Below, in pieces: positions 8,619-17,581 of a stretch of DNA of 64,000 nucleotides. Location of the stretch: positions 1,674,001-1,738,000 of the forward strand of contig NZ_AP018448.1 in the NCBI RefSeq assembly GCF_030294945.1, read 5' to 3'. The first letter of the stretch is position 1, and each line of letters begins with the position of its first letter. The DNA is from Streptomyces graminofaciens (GTDB lineage Bacteria; Actinomycetota; Actinomycetes; Streptomycetales; Streptomycetaceae). The translations under genes were made by a program, and so were the position numbers. The notes beneath the pieces are model-generated. The model saw only the letters and a program-made list of their open reading frames with translations. It did no database searches and was not told the DNA's origin.

Positions 8619-8693
8619 AGCGTGGTGCAGCGTTCACGAGACTGCAAAGATTCCCGGCTCCCCGAAAAGATTGGCCTGCGGAATGCTTGCGTC

Positions 8694-9110
8694 ATGGACA
8701 TCGATGTGAGGGGGCCGCGCTTCGGGGCGGCTGTGACGACCGTGGTGCTGGCACTCGTGCTGATCACCGGCAGCGCCTGGCTGTTGGCCTGGCAGACGCT
8801 GGCGTTCGCGCTGGGCGCGGCGGGCGGGGTGGGGCGTTCACCGTACGGCTGGGTGTTCCGCACGGCGGTCCGACCGCGGATCGGGGCGCCGGCGGAGTTC
8901 GAGGCTCCCCAGCCGCCGCGCTTCGCCCAGGCCGTGGGGCTGGTCTTCGCGGTAACCGGTTTGATCGGTTACACGCTCGGCCCCGAGTGGCTGGGGTTGG
9001 CGGCGACCGGGGCGGCGCTCGCGGCAGCCTTCCTGAACGCGGTGTTCGGGTACTGCCTCGGGTGCGAGGTCTATCTGCTCGCGCGCCGTGTCGCCGTACG
9101 CGTCCAGTAA
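8694..9110 (+). CDS. DUF4395 family membrane protein
   Basis: The protein is 138 aa from the ATG at 8694. There are four predicted membrane segments (about 12-30, 30-45, 78-98, 100-120). The DUF4395 pattern is clear: an N-terminal VRGPRFGAAVTTVVLALVL, a central FAQAVGLVFAVTGLIGYTLG, and a C-terminal FLNAVFGYCLGCEVYLLARR with the conserved paired cysteines (YCLGCE) at the end of the last helix. Function is unproven; the cysteine pair and the divergent thioredoxin suggest thiol redox exchange across the membrane. Intergenic distance to the thioredoxin gene is 75 bp, so they share a promoter region. Confidence 0.88.
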   Translation: MDIDVRGPRFGAAVTTVVLALVLITGSAWLLAWQTLAFALGAAGGVGRSPYGWVFRTAVRPRIGAPAEFEAPQPPRFAQAVGLVFAVTGLIGYTLGPEWLGLAATGAALAAAFLNAVFGYCLGCEVYLLARRVAVRVQ

Positions 9111-9336
9111 GGACGAGGTGAGGGTGAAGTAAGGGCGAGGTAAGGACCGGTGGGGCGAACACGGATGGCGGCTCGGGGAGGCGACGTGACAAGAATCTCG
9201 CCGTTCGCGGGCGCGAGGACTGGCTACTCGTGCGTTCTTGGGGCACGATCTGCGAGATGCCGTAAACCTACGGCTGCGTAACTTCCCGCCGGGAATCCCT
9301 TCCCAGGCAGAGCAGAGAGAAGGGTCCACCCCGTCC

Positions 9337-10065
9337 ATGGCTGAGCTCGCCTACCGTCCCGCCATCGGTCTCGCCCAGACGTTGTTCAAGGCCTGGGACC
9401 TGAAGATCGACTGCAAGGGTTCGGAGAACATCCCGCGCTCGGGCGGTGCGGTCCTGGTGAGCAACCACATCAGCTATCTGGACTTCATCTTCGACGGCCT
9501 GGCGGCGCTCCCGCAGAAGCGTCTGGTGCGGTTCATGGCCAAGGAGTCGGTGTTCCGGCACAAGATCTCCGGCCCGCTGATGCGGAACATGCGGCACATC
9601 CCGGTGGACCGCAAGCAGGGTGAGGCGGCCTACGCTCACGCGCTGGACTCGCTGCGCTCCGGCGAGATCATCGGGGTCTTCCCCGAGGCCACGATCTCGC
9701 AGTCGTTCACCCTGAAGAGCTTCAAGTCGGGCGCCGCCCGGCTGGCCCAGGAGGCGGGCGTCCCGCTGATCCCGATGGCCGTGTGGGGCACGCAGCGGCT
9801 GTGGACCAAGGGCCACCCGCGCAACTTCAAGCGCAGCCACATCCCGATCACGATCCGGGTCGGCGAGGCCCTCGAGGCCTCCAAGGACAAGTACGCCGGC
9901 GCCATCACCCGGCAGCTGCGTGAGCGGGTGCAGGAGCTGCTCGAAGCCGCGCAGCGCGCCTACCCGGTCCGCCCCAAGGGGCCGGACGACACCTGGTGGA
10001 TGCCCGCACACCTGGGCGGCACGGCCCCGACGCCGGAGCAGGTCCGCGAGGCCGAGGCCCGCTGA
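9337..10065 (+). CDS. 1-acyl-sn-glycerol-3-phosphate acyltransferase (PlsC-like)
   Basis: The protein is 242 aa from the ATG at 9337, 10 bases after AGAGAAGGG; the frame is open to 9238 but upstream codons have no ribosome site. It transfers an acyl chain to lysophosphatidic acid or a related acceptor at the membrane. The four acyltransferase blocks are visible: VSNHISYLDF (catalytic HxxxxD), the Arg block FRHKISGPLMRNMRHIPVDR, the FPEATISQSF block and the hydrophobic VPLIPMAVWGT. It converges on the transglutaminase-like gene with a 7-bp gap. Confidence 0.9.
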   Translation: MAELAYRPAIGLAQTLFKAWDLKIDCKGSENIPRSGGAVLVSNHISYLDFIFDGLAALPQKRLVRFMAKESVFRHKISGPLMRNMRHIPVDRKQGEAAYAHALDSLRSGEIIGVFPEATISQSFTLKSFKSGAARLAQEAGVPLIPMAVWGTQRLWTKGHPRNFKRSHIPITIRVGEALEASKDKYAGAITRQLRERVQELLEAAQRAYPVRPKGPDDTWWMPAHLGGTAPTPEQVREAEAR

Positions 10066-10072
10066 CGCGCCC

Positions 10073-10666
10073 TCAGAGGGCGGCGGGGAGCGTCCTCCAG
10101 AGGTGCGGCCGGTCAGGGGCGGCCCTGAGCGCGTCCAACACGGCGGGGTGCGGTGTCGCGTACAGCGTCGGGTAGTCCCGCTCCCCCGCCGCGGCGTCCG
10201 GCACGAAGGCCAGGCGCTCCCCGTCCAGTGAGAAGTGCGCGTCCACGCCCGGTTTGTTGCCGCGCGGGTCCTGGCGGTGCCAGGCGCCGTTGAAGCGTAC
10301 GGCGACCAGGCCGTGTACGCAGTGCCCCGCACCGCCGTCGTACGTCAGCCGCTGATAGCAGAGCGCCGTCGGGATGTCCTCGGCGCGCAGCAGTGCGGCC
10401 AGGGCGTGGGCCTTGGCGTAGCAGATGCCGGTGCGCTGCTCCAGGACGTCGGAGGCGCGCCAGGTGACGCGCGGGTCGTCGGCGTCCTGTGAGTGCGGAA
10501 CGGTGTCGCGGACGTATTCGAACGCCGCTCGCGCATAGTCATACGAGTCGACCACCCCCATGGCGAGACGGGCAGCCGTCTTCCGCACCAGGGGGTGGTC
10601 GTGGTCGATGGCCTCGTCGGCGGCCAGGTATGCGGACAGGTCGGGGTCTTGCTGGATCGGCTCCAT
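10073..10666 (-). CDS. Transglutaminase-like domain protein
   Basis: The protein is 197 aa from the ATG at 10666 (MEPIQQDPDLSAYL). The frame continues upstream to 10837 without a better start. The transglutaminase-like fold is shown by the catalytic Cys in RTGICYAKAHALAALLRA (near residue 95), the His in CVHGLVAVRFNGAWH, and the Asp in HRQDPRGN. These cytoplasmic single-domain proteins act as cysteine hydrolases or amidases in some cases; no substrate can be named. It has no signal peptide. It is the last gene of a possible minus-strand run starting at DUF6421, 82 bases after the threonine aldolase start. Confidence 0.85.
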   Translation of the reverse strand: MEPIQQDPDLSAYLAADEAIDHDHPLVRKTAARLAMGVVDSYDYARAAFEYVRDTVPHSQDADDPRVTWRASDVLEQRTGICYAKAHALAALLRAEDIPTALCYQRLTYDGGAGHCVHGLVAVRFNGAWHRQDPRGNKPGVDAHFSLDGERLAFVPDAAAGERDYPTLYATPHPAVLDALRAAPDRPHLWRTLPAAL

Positions 10667-10748
10667 GTCCGCAGAGCATAGGAAAACGATCACCCAGGAG
10701 TCAATAACTTTTCCGCTGATCGCATATCTATGCACGACCTGGCCTGGA

Positions 10749-11819
10749 TCAGCGGGCCATCTCCTCCTTGAGGGCCGCGAGAAACGCGTCCACGTCGTCC
10801 TCGGTCGTGTCGAACGCGCACATCCAGCGCACGACACCGGCCGACTCGTCCCAGAAGTAGAACCGGAACCGCTTCTGCAGACGCTCGCTCACATCGTGCG
10901 GAAGCCGGGCGAAGACGCCGTTGGCCTGCACCGGGTAGAGGATCTCCACGCCGTGCACGGCACGGACGCCCTCGGCGAGACGCTGGGCCATCTCATTGGC
11001 GTGGCGGGCGTTGCGCAGCCACAGGTCCTTGGCGAGCAGGGCCTCCAACTGCACGGACACGAAACGCATCTTGGAGGCGAGCTGCATGGACAGCTTGCGC
11101 AGATGCTTCATATGGCTGACGGCGTCCTGGTTGATGACGACGACGGCCTCGCCGAACAGGGCGCCGTTCTTCGTCCCGCCGAGCGAGAGGATGTCGACGC
11201 CGACCGCGTTGGTGAACGTACGCATCGGCACGTTCAGGGCGGCGGCCGCGTTGGCTATCCGGGAGCCGTCCAGGTGGACCTTCATGCCGTGGGCGTGGGC
11301 GTGGTCGCAGATCGCGCGAATCTCGTCGGGCGTGTAGAGGGTGCCCAGTTCCGTGCTCTGGGTGATCGAGACGACCTGCGGCATCGCGCGGTGCTCGTCC
11401 TCCCAGCCGTACGCCTGCCTGTCGATCAGCTCGGGGGTGAGCTTGCCGTCGGGCGTGGGGACGGTGAGGAGCTTCAGCCCGCCCATGCGTTCGGGCGCGC
11501 CGCCCTCGTCGACGTGGATGTGCGCGCTCTCGGCACAGATCACCGCGCCCCAGCGGTCGGTGACCGCCTGGAGCGCGACGACGTTCGCGCCGGTGCCGTT
11601 GAAGACGGGGAACGCCTCCGCCGTGGCGCCGAAGTGGCTGCGCACGATCCGCTGGAGGTTCTCGGTGTAGTCGTCCTCGCCGTACGCGACCTGGTGCCCG
11701 CCGTTGGCCAGGGCCAGGGCGGCGAGCACCTCGGGGTGGGCCCCCGCGTAGTTGTCACTGGCGAAGCCTCGGACCTCCGGGTCGTGATGACGGCGGGCGT
11801 CGGTCTTCGGTGGGTTCAC
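10749..11819 (-). CDS. Low-specificity threonine aldolase family (PLP enzyme)
   Basis: The protein is 356 aa from the GTG at 11819, whose GTGA overlaps the stop of the SDR gene, so translation is coupled. It is a fold-type I PLP enzyme splitting L-threonine or related beta-hydroxy amino acids to glycine plus aldehyde. Motifs: FASDNYAGAHPEV (N-terminal substrate loop), VFNGTGANVVAL, SAHIHVDEGGAPE, HLDGSRIANAAAAL and the PLP lysine in SLGGTKNGALFGEA (near residue 205). Third gene of the DUF6421-SDR-aldolase set. Confidence 0.93.
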   Translation of the reverse strand: MNPPKTDARRHHDPEVRGFASDNYAGAHPEVLAALALANGGHQVAYGEDDYTENLQRIVRSHFGATAEAFPVFNGTGANVVALQAVTDRWGAVICAESAHIHVDEGGAPERMGGLKLLTVPTPDGKLTPELIDRQAYGWEDEHRAMPQVVSITQSTELGTLYTPDEIRAICDHAHAHGMKVHLDGSRIANAAAALNVPMRTFTNAVGVDILSLGGTKNGALFGEAVVVINQDAVSHMKHLRKLSMQLASKMRFVSVQLEALLAKDLWLRNARHANEMAQRLAEGVRAVHGVEILYPVQANGVFARLPHDVSERLQKRFRFYFWDESAGVVRWMCAFDTTEDDVDAFLAALKEEMAR

Positions 11820-12613
11820 GGCTGCTCGGTCAGCCACAGACGGTTTCCGTTCACTTCGGCGGCGGGCCGCTCCCAGACGCCGACGATGGCCTCGGCCAGC
11901 TCGCCCACGTCGGTGAAGCCCGCGAACTTCGCGTTGGGACGCTCGGCGCGCATCGCGTCGTGCACCAGTGCCTTCACCACCAGGATCGCAGCCGCGGAGG
12001 TGGGCCCGTGGGCGCCCCCGGCCTTGCGGAAGAAGTCCGCGAGGGCCAGCGTCCAGGCCTCGGCGGCGGCCTTGGCGGCGGCGTAGGAGGCGTTGCCGGC
12101 GGTCGGTCTGCTGGCGCCGGCCGCGCTGATCAGGAGGTACCGGCCGCGTTCGCTGCGCTGGAGTGCCTCGTGGAAGGCGAGGGAGGTGTGCTGGACGGTG
12201 CGGATGAGCAGCAGCTCCAGAAAGTCCCAGTCGTCGAGGCTGGTCTTGGTGAAGGTCTCGCTGCCGCGCCAGCCGCCGACGAGGTGGATCAGGCCGTCGA
12301 CCCGGCCGAAGTCCTTCTCGACACGGGTGGCCCAGTCGTGGGTCGACTGCAGGTCGAGCAGATCGACCGTGTCGCCGACGACGGTGGCGCCGCCGTGGGC
12401 GTAGCGGGCCGCGTCCACGGCCTCGGCCAGGCGCTCCGGGTCGTTGTCGGAGCCGACGACGATCGCGCCCGCGTCGGCGAGCCGCAGCAGTGTCGCCCGA
12501 CCCGCGGGTCCACCCGCGCCGGCCACCGCGACAACCGCACCGCTCAGTACCCCGGTCCCGTTCCCCACCATCATCCTCGCCTCCTGAGCAGCGTCTGCCG
12601 TACGGGTGGTCAC
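11816..12613 (-). CDS. SDR family NAD(P)-dependent oxidoreductase
   Basis: The protein is 265 aa. The GTG start at 12613 overlaps the DUF6421 stop (GTGA). The Rossmann fold is shown by VAVAGAGGPAGRATLLRLADAG (glycine-rich loop near residue 30) and acidic VGSDND after beta-2. GDTVDLLD, the DGLIHLVGG strand, active-site Ser in LLISAAGAS and SYAAAKAAAE (Tyr/Lys pair) follow. The usual TGxxxGxG is replaced by AGAGGPAGRA. Substrate unknown. It sits between DUF6421 and threonine aldolase with overlaps on both sides, so it likely acts on the same metabolite. Confidence 0.9.
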   Translation of the reverse strand: MTTRTADAAQEARMMVGNGTGVLSGAVVAVAGAGGPAGRATLLRLADAGAIVVGSDNDPERLAEAVDAARYAHGGATVVGDTVDLLDLQSTHDWATRVEKDFGRVDGLIHLVGGWRGSETFTKTSLDDWDFLELLLIRTVQHTSLAFHEALQRSERGRYLLISAAGASRPTAGNASYAAAKAAAEAWTLALADFFRKAGGAHGPTSAAAILVVKALVHDAMRAERPNAKFAGFTDVGELAEAIVGVWERPAAEVNGNRLWLTEQP

Positions 12614-14007
12614 GCGGCGGCTCGCTCGGCGTTCGCCGCGGTGATGCCCTTGGTGGAGGCGATCACGTTCTTCAGCTTCTTGGCGAGCGCCTCATAGAAC
12701 ATGCTGAGCGGAAACTCGTCCGGAAGCACGTCGTCGACGAGTTTGCGCGGCTGCTGGGTCAGGTCCAGGGCGTCCGGGCCCTTGGCCCAGCGGGAGCCCG
12801 GGTGCGGGGCGAGATACGTGGAGACCAGCTCGTATCCGGCGAACCAGTGGACGAGCTTCGGGCGGTCGATGCCGTCCCGGTAGAGCTTCTCGATGTCGGC
12901 GCACAGCTCGTTGGTGACCTGCGGCGCGCGCTGCCAGTCGATGTACAGCTTGTTGTCGGTCCAGCGGACGACGTCGTGCTTGTGCAGATAGGCGAAGAGG
13001 AGCTGGCCGCCGAGGCCGTCGTAGTTGCGGACGCGCTCGCCGGTCACCGGGAAGCGGAACATGCGGTCGAAGAGCACGGCGTACTGCACGTCACGGGCCT
13101 GCGGGACGCCGTCGGCCTCCAGCTTCACGGCCTCCTTGAAGGCGGTGAGGTCGCAGCGCAGCTCTTCGAGGCCGTACATCCAGAACGGCTGGCGCTGCTT
13201 GATCATGAAGGGGTCGAAGGGCAGGTCGCCATGGCTGTGGGTGCGGTCGTGGACCATGTCCCACAGGACGAAGGCCTCCTCGCAGCGCTTCTGGTCGGCG
13301 ACCATCTCGCTGATGTCCTCGGGCAGTTCGAGGCCGAGGATGTCGACGGCCGCCGCGGTGACCCGGCGGAAGCGGGCGGCCTCGCGGTCGCAGAAGATGC
13401 CGCCCCAGGAGAAGCGCGCGGGGGCCTCTCTTACGGCGATGGTCTCCGGGAAGAGGACGGCCGAGTTGGTGTCGTACCCGGACGTGAAGTCCTCGAAGGT
13501 GATGCCGCAGAACAGCGGGTTGTCGTAGCGGGTGCGCTCCAGCTCGGCCAGCCAGTCGGGCCAGACCATGCGCAGCACCACCGCTTCGAGGTTGCGGTCG
13601 GGGTTGCCGTTCTGCGTGTACATCGGGAAGACGACCAGGTGCGTCAGGCCGTCCGCGCGGTTCGCGGCGGGCTGGAAGGCCAGCAGCGAGTCGAGGAAGT
13701 CGGGCACCTTGAAACCGTCGTCGGCCCAGCGCCGCAGGTCCTTGCCGAGCGCCTGGTGGTACGCGGCGTCGTGCGGCAGCAGCGGGGAAAGGTTCTGGAC
13801 GGCGTCGATGACGCACTGCACGGCCAGTTCGACGTCCGACTGGTCCGGGGCGCGCTCGGCGTCGAAGTCGATCGAACCGTCCTTGGACTGCCATGGCCGG
13901 ATCCGCTCCACGGCATCCTTGAGCACGGGCCAGGCCGGGTGATCCACCACCCTGCCTCCAGGAGGAACCTGCTCCTCCGCACCCACCTGCACAAGAATTT
14001 CCGTCAT
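12610..14007 (-). CDS. DUF6421 family protein
   Basis: The protein is 465 aa from the ATG at 14007, five bases after a strong GGAGGATGG; the frame extends to 14244 without support. It is a conserved Streptomyces protein of unknown reaction. Striking acidic and His-rich stretches occur, such as WDMVHDRTHSHGDLPFDPF and LFAYLHKHDVVRW, and SWGGIFCDREAARFR, which could bind metal. No signal peptide or membrane helix is seen. First gene of the coupled DUF6421-SDR-threonine aldolase operon, so a hydroxy amino acid or aldehyde pathway is a reasonable guess but no more. Confidence 0.88.
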   Translation of the reverse strand: MTEILVQVGAEEQVPPGGRVVDHPAWPVLKDAVERIRPWQSKDGSIDFDAERAPDQSDVELAVQCVIDAVQNLSPLLPHDAAYHQALGKDLRRWADDGFKVPDFLDSLLAFQPAANRADGLTHLVVFPMYTQNGNPDRNLEAVVLRMVWPDWLAELERTRYDNPLFCGITFEDFTSGYDTNSAVLFPETIAVREAPARFSWGGIFCDREAARFRRVTAAAVDILGLELPEDISEMVADQKRCEEAFVLWDMVHDRTHSHGDLPFDPFMIKQRQPFWMYGLEELRCDLTAFKEAVKLEADGVPQARDVQYAVLFDRMFRFPVTGERVRNYDGLGGQLLFAYLHKHDVVRWTDNKLYIDWQRAPQVTNELCADIEKLYRDGIDRPKLVHWFAGYELVSTYLAPHPGSRWAKGPDALDLTQQPRKLVDDVLPDEFPLSMFYEALAKKLKNVIASTKGITAANAERAAA

Positions 14008-14337
14008 GACCCATCCTCCACGGGAGAACTTTTCGTAAGGACACCGTATGTAGGCCGAGCGCGGTACCGCAAGACCGGCCAAGATCACGCTCCGGCAACC
14101 GGTCACGGCCGGCGGGGTCAACCCGCACCGGACTCGCCCACTCATGGATGACCCGGCGCAGACCGAAAGGTGGCGAAACGGTCCTGTTCTCCGGCGGGAT
14201 ACCGGGTGACACCGCCCGAAGGCCCCGTGCACGTGCGGATGCATCGACGGTCCGGGGGACTACGCTGCGGCCTTGCCGCGTGCCGCCCCCTTCCCGGTCA
14301 CGCGGGCCGAGCCGCCGTCGACGGAAGCGAGTCCACC

Positions 14338-15021
14338 TTGAACTTCCTCACCATCGGTCACCGCGGAGTCATGGGTGTCGAACCCGAGAACACCCTCCGC
14401 TCCTTCGTCGCCGCCGACAGGGCGGGCCTCGACGTCATCGAACTCGATCTGCATCTGAGCAAGGACGGCGCGCTCGTCGTCATGCACGACGCGGACGTGG
14501 ACCGTACGACGGACGGCGCGGGCCCGATCGCCGAGAAGACCCTCGCGGAGCTGCGCGCCCTGGACGCGGGCCGGGGTGAGCGGATCCCCACCTTCGAGGA
14601 GGTCCTGGACGCGGTACGGGCACCGCTCCAGGCCGAGATCAAGGATGTGGCGGCGGCGCGTGCGCTCGCCGAGGTCATGCACCGGCGCGATCTGGTGGGC
14701 CGGGTCGAGGTGTTGTCGTTCCACGACGAGGCGGTCGCCGAGATCGCCCACCTCGTCCCGGGCGTGCGCACCGCGCTGGTCGCCAGCCGCTACGGCACCG
14801 ACGTCGTGGACCGCGCCGTCGCCGTGGGCGCCACCACCCTCGTACTGAACATCCGGCGCCTCACCCTGGAGGTCGTCGAGCGCGCCCGCAAGGAGAACCT
14901 GAGAATCATCGGCTGGGTGGTGAACACCCAGGACCATCTGCGGCTGGTGCGCGCGCTGCAACTGGACGGCGCGACGACCGACTACCCGGACATCAAACGG
15001 ACGGGCCGCTTCACGGCGTAG
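14338..15021 (+). CDS. Glycerophosphodiester phosphodiesterase family protein
   Basis: The protein is 227 aa from the TTG at 14338 (GGAAGCGAG upstream); the frame is open from 14170 but that part lacks domain sequence. It hydrolyses glycerophosphodiesters to glycerol 3-phosphate and an alcohol. Catalytic features: IGHRGVMGVEPENTLRSF at the N-terminus (His and Glu-Asn), IELDLHLSKDGALVVMHDADVDRTTDG (metal Glu-x-Asp and second His), and QAEIKDV. The C-terminal IIGWVVNTQDHLRLV and GATTDYPD are typical. No signal peptide, so it is probably cytoplasmic. Confidence 0.93.
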   Translation: MNFLTIGHRGVMGVEPENTLRSFVAADRAGLDVIELDLHLSKDGALVVMHDADVDRTTDGAGPIAEKTLAELRALDAGRGERIPTFEEVLDAVRAPLQAEIKDVAAARALAEVMHRRDLVGRVEVLSFHDEAVAEIAHLVPGVRTALVASRYGTDVVDRAVAVGATTLVLNIRRLTLEVVERARKENLRIIGWVVNTQDHLRLVRALQLDGATTDYPDIKRTGRFTA

Positions 15022-15036
15022 GACCCTTGCAGGGGC

Positions 15037-15576
15037 TCAGACGAGTCCCTTGACCAGCAGCTCGAACTGCAGGTCGTCGCGCTGCGGAACGCCGAAGCGC
15101 TCGTCGCCGTACGGGAACGGGGTCATCCGTCCCGTACGGCGGTAGCCGCGCCGCTCGTACCAGGCGATGAGGTCGTTCCGTACGGAGATCACCGTCATGT
15201 GCATCTCCGTGACACCCCAGGTCCTGCGGGCCTGCCGCTCCGCCTCCGCGATGATCACCTTGCCGAGGCCGCCGCCCTGGAGCGCGGGACTCACCGCGAA
15301 CATCCCGAAGTAGGCGTGGTCCCCGCGGTGTTCGAGCTGGCAGCAGGCGACGACCGTGCCGTCCCGCTCGACGGTCACCAGACGGCTGTCGGGCGACTTG
15401 ATCACCGCGATCACGCCCTCGGGGTCGGTGCGCTGCCCGTGCAGGATGTCCGCCTCCGTGGTCCAGCCCGCCCGGCTCGCGTCCCCCCGGTACGCCGACT
15501 CGATCAGCGCGACGAGGGTGTCCACGTCGTCGCCGGTGGCATCACGGAAGGTCAGGCCGGTGGCGGTGGTGTCCAT
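15037..15576 (-). CDS. GNAT family N-acetyltransferase
   Basis: The protein is 179 aa from the ATG at 15576 with AGGAG six bases upstream. The acetyl-CoA binding motif A is FGMFAVSPALQGGGLGKVIIAEAERQA (the QGGGLGK pyrophosphate loop near residue 108), and the C-terminal ISVRNDLIAWYERRGYRRTGR matches motif B with the usual YERRGY. The acceptor substrate cannot be predicted. It converges with the GDPD gene and is followed upstream by a palindromic repeat element. Confidence 0.92.
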   Translation of the reverse strand: MDTTATGLTFRDATGDDVDTLVALIESAYRGDASRAGWTTEADILHGQRTDPEGVIAVIKSPDSRLVTVERDGTVVACCQLEHRGDHAYFGMFAVSPALQGGGLGKVIIAEAERQARRTWGVTEMHMTVISVRNDLIAWYERRGYRRTGRMTPFPYGDERFGVPQRDDLQFELLVKGLV

Positions 15577-15639
15577 GAACGCTCCTGACGGATCTCTGCG
15601 CGACTCGGGCACGCACGAGCGTAACGCCCGGCTCCCTAA

Positions 15640-15747
15640 GGCCTGTCCGGCGGATCATGCCGGGGCTTCGGGAAGCGGCGACCGACGACAACGCGGCAGA
15701 TGTGCGTGGCAGACCCCGCGGCCCAGGCGTGATCCGCCGGACAGGCC
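15640..15747 (-). repeat. 108-bp palindromic dispersed element, copy 1
   Basis: The ends GGCCTGTCCGGCGGATCA (15640-15657) and its exact complement (15730-15747) form an 18-bp perfect stem, extended by a G-T wobble and flanking CCTA/TAGG. The interior, read on the minus strand, contains CACGCACAT. It matches the element at 22948-23038 over much of its length in reverse orientation. It lies between the GNAT promoter side and the VOC gene, ending 15 bases before the VOC ATG, so it could carry a promoter or shape translation. Confidence 0.8.
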
Positions 15748-15761
15748 CTAGGCTTCGGTGC

Positions 15762-16154
15762 ATGGTCCATGTGCTGAGCAGCCGCATCCTTCTCCGCCCC
15801 ACCGATCCCGAGCGCTCCCACGGCTTCTACGGTGAGCAGCTGGGCCTTCCCGTCTACCGCGAGTTCGGTACGGGTGACCATCGCGGCGTCGTCTATTTCC
15901 TCGGCGGCGGCTTCCTGGAGGTCGCGGGCCGCTCGGAGACCCCGCCTTCGCCCGCGCTGAAGCTGTGGCTCCAGGTGGTGGACGTGACGGCGGCGTACAA
16001 GGAGCTGTCGGCCGTGGGGGTGGAGGTGCGGCGGGCGCCGGTGAAGGAGCCGTGGGGGCTGATCGAGATGTGGATCGCCGACCCGGACGGCACGGAGATC
16101 GTGCTGGTGGAGATCCCGGCGGACCATCCGCTGCGGTACCGGCCGGGGCTCTGA
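15762..16154 (+). CDS. VOC family protein (glyoxalase/bleomycin-resistance fold)
   Basis: The protein is 130 aa from the ATG at 15762 (MVHVLSSRILLRPTD). It is a single VOC domain with paired beta-alpha-beta-beta-beta modules: ERSHGFYGEQLGLPVYREFG in the first and VTAAYKELSAVGVEVRRAPV followed by WIADPDGTEIVLVEIP in the second. Metal ligands would be the early His and the final Glu in this family. There is no obvious ribosome-binding site; the palindromic element ends just upstream. Substrate unknown. Confidence 0.88.
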   Translation: MVHVLSSRILLRPTDPERSHGFYGEQLGLPVYREFGTGDHRGVVYFLGGGFLEVAGRSETPPSPALKLWLQVVDVTAAYKELSAVGVEVRRAPVKEPWGLIEMWIADPDGTEIVLVEIPADHPLRYRPGL

Positions 16155-16234
16155 GCCCGCCCCCGCGTCCGGTGGCCGGGGTCGGGGCGCGGGCATAGCG
16201 TGCTGGAGGAGGTTTTCCTTCCGGGAGGAACGCC

Positions 16235-16999
16235 ATGAGGTTCGAGAAGCCGGTGACCGGCGGGCCCTGCTGGACCGAGCTCGGGACCCGTGATCTGCCG
16301 GGGACCGAGCGGTTCTACACCGAGCTGTTCGGGTGGCGTCCCCAGATGGATCAGCGTGAGGAGATGGGCGGCTACACGATCGCGCATCTCGGGGACGCCC
16401 CGGTCGCCGGCCTCGTGCCGCTGGGCGAGGAGACGGCGCCGGTCGCCTGGTACGTGACGTTCGCCGTGGCGGACGTGGACGCTGCCGTGGCGAAGGTCGG
16501 GGCGGCGGGCGGCTCGGTGGTGATGGAGGCCGGGGACGTCCCGGACATGGGGCGCTTCGCGGCTGCCTCGGATCCCGACGGCGCGCCGTTCCAGCTCTGG
16601 CAGGACCGTGGTTTCGCCGGGGCAGGGCTGCTCAACGCGCCGGGCGCGCTCGGCTGGGTGGAACTGCTGACCCGCGCGCCCGAGCGCGCCAAGCTCTTCT
16701 ACCCCGAGGTGTTCGGCTGGAGCGTCAACGCCTCCGAGCGGTACACGCGGTGGGGCATCGGCGGTGCCGAGTTCGGCGGCATGGTCACGATGGACGAGAA
16801 GTTCCCGCCGGAGGTGCCCGCGCACTGGCTGCCGTACTTCGCCGTCGAGGACGTCGACGACACGGCCCGCGTCGCGGCCGAGGCGGGCGGCGCGATCCTC
16901 ATGGAGCCGACGACGGTGCCGGAGGGGCCCCGCATCGCGGTGCTACGGGACCCCCAAGGCGCGGTGTTCGGGGTGTACTCGGCGGGCCAGGAGGGCTGA
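16235..16999 (+). CDS. Two-domain VOC family protein
   Basis: The protein is 254 aa from the ATG at 16235, with GGGAGGAAC upstream. It holds two tandem VOC half-barrel domains: GGPCWTELGTRDLPGTERFYTELFGW begins the first and LGWVELLTRAPERAKLFYPEVFGW the second. Each ends in a DPDGAPFQLWQ or DPQGAVFGVYS strand. In relatives this type is annotated as glyoxalase or hydroxylase; a detoxification or antibiotic-binding role is possible. It lies 80 bases after the first VOC gene and may be cotranscribed. Confidence 0.9.
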   Translation: MRFEKPVTGGPCWTELGTRDLPGTERFYTELFGWRPQMDQREEMGGYTIAHLGDAPVAGLVPLGEETAPVAWYVTFAVADVDAAVAKVGAAGGSVVMEAGDVPDMGRFAAASDPDGAPFQLWQDRGFAGAGLLNAPGALGWVELLTRAPERAKLFYPEVFGWSVNASERYTRWGIGGAEFGGMVTMDEKFPPEVPAHWLPYFAVEDVDDTARVAAEAGGAILMEPTTVPEGPRIAVLRDPQGAVFGVYSAGQEG

Positions 17000-17032
17000 A
17001 CTCCGGCCCGCTGCGAGGGAGCGGCTAGGGCC

Positions 17033-17581
17033 CTAAGCGCGCGGCAGGCCGAGTCTGCCCTCCAGTTGGAGCAGCAACTCCCCCAGCAGACGCGCGAGTT
17101 CCCGTTGTCTGTCGGCGTCGACTCCCGACAGTACGGCCGTCTCGTACGCCAGTTGCTCCGGGAGTACGGCGTCGACCAGGTCGCGTCCGGTGTCGGTGAG
17201 GCGGACGTGGGCGACGCGGCGGTCACGGGTGTCGCCGCGCCGTTCGACCAGGCCCCGCTCGGTCAGGACCTTCAGGCGTTTGGTGACGGCGGCCCCGGAG
17301 GCGAAGGTCTCCCGGGCGATCTCGCTGGGGGTCAGCTCATGGCCCGTGCGGCGCAGGGTGCCGAGGACGTCGAACTCGGGGCGGGTGAGCCCGGCGCGGC
17401 GCAGCGGGGCGTCCTCGGCCTGCTGGAGGAGGGCGGCGCAGCGGTTGACGCGGCCGATGATCTCCATCGGCGCGGTGTCGAGACCGGGATGCACCGACTG
17501 CCACTGACGCACCACCTTGGAGACCGTGTCCCCGAGAACCGCGCCGTTCCCCGTAGCCGTCCGCCCGCTGCCTGCCGTCAT
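17033..17581 (-). CDS. MarR family transcriptional regulator
   Basis: The protein is 182 aa. The ATG at 17581 overlaps the exporter stop (ATGA), so the two are translated together. The winged helix is clear: RRAGLTRPEFDVLGTLRR, HELTPSEIARETFASGAAVTKRLKVLTERGLVERRGDTRDRRVAHVRLTDTGRDLVD. MarR proteins usually sense small aromatic or phenolic compounds and repress a nearby exporter. Here the gene downstream of the FUSC exporter is in the same operon, giving autoregulation through the exporter promoter. Confidence 0.93.
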   Translation of the reverse strand: MTAGSGRTATGNGAVLGDTVSKVVRQWQSVHPGLDTAPMEIIGRVNRCAALLQQAEDAPLRRAGLTRPEFDVLGTLRRTGHELTPSEIARETFASGAAVTKRLKVLTERGLVERRGDTRDRRVAHVRLTDTGRDLVDAVLPEQLAYETAVLSGVDADRQRELARLLGELLLQLEGRLGLPRA

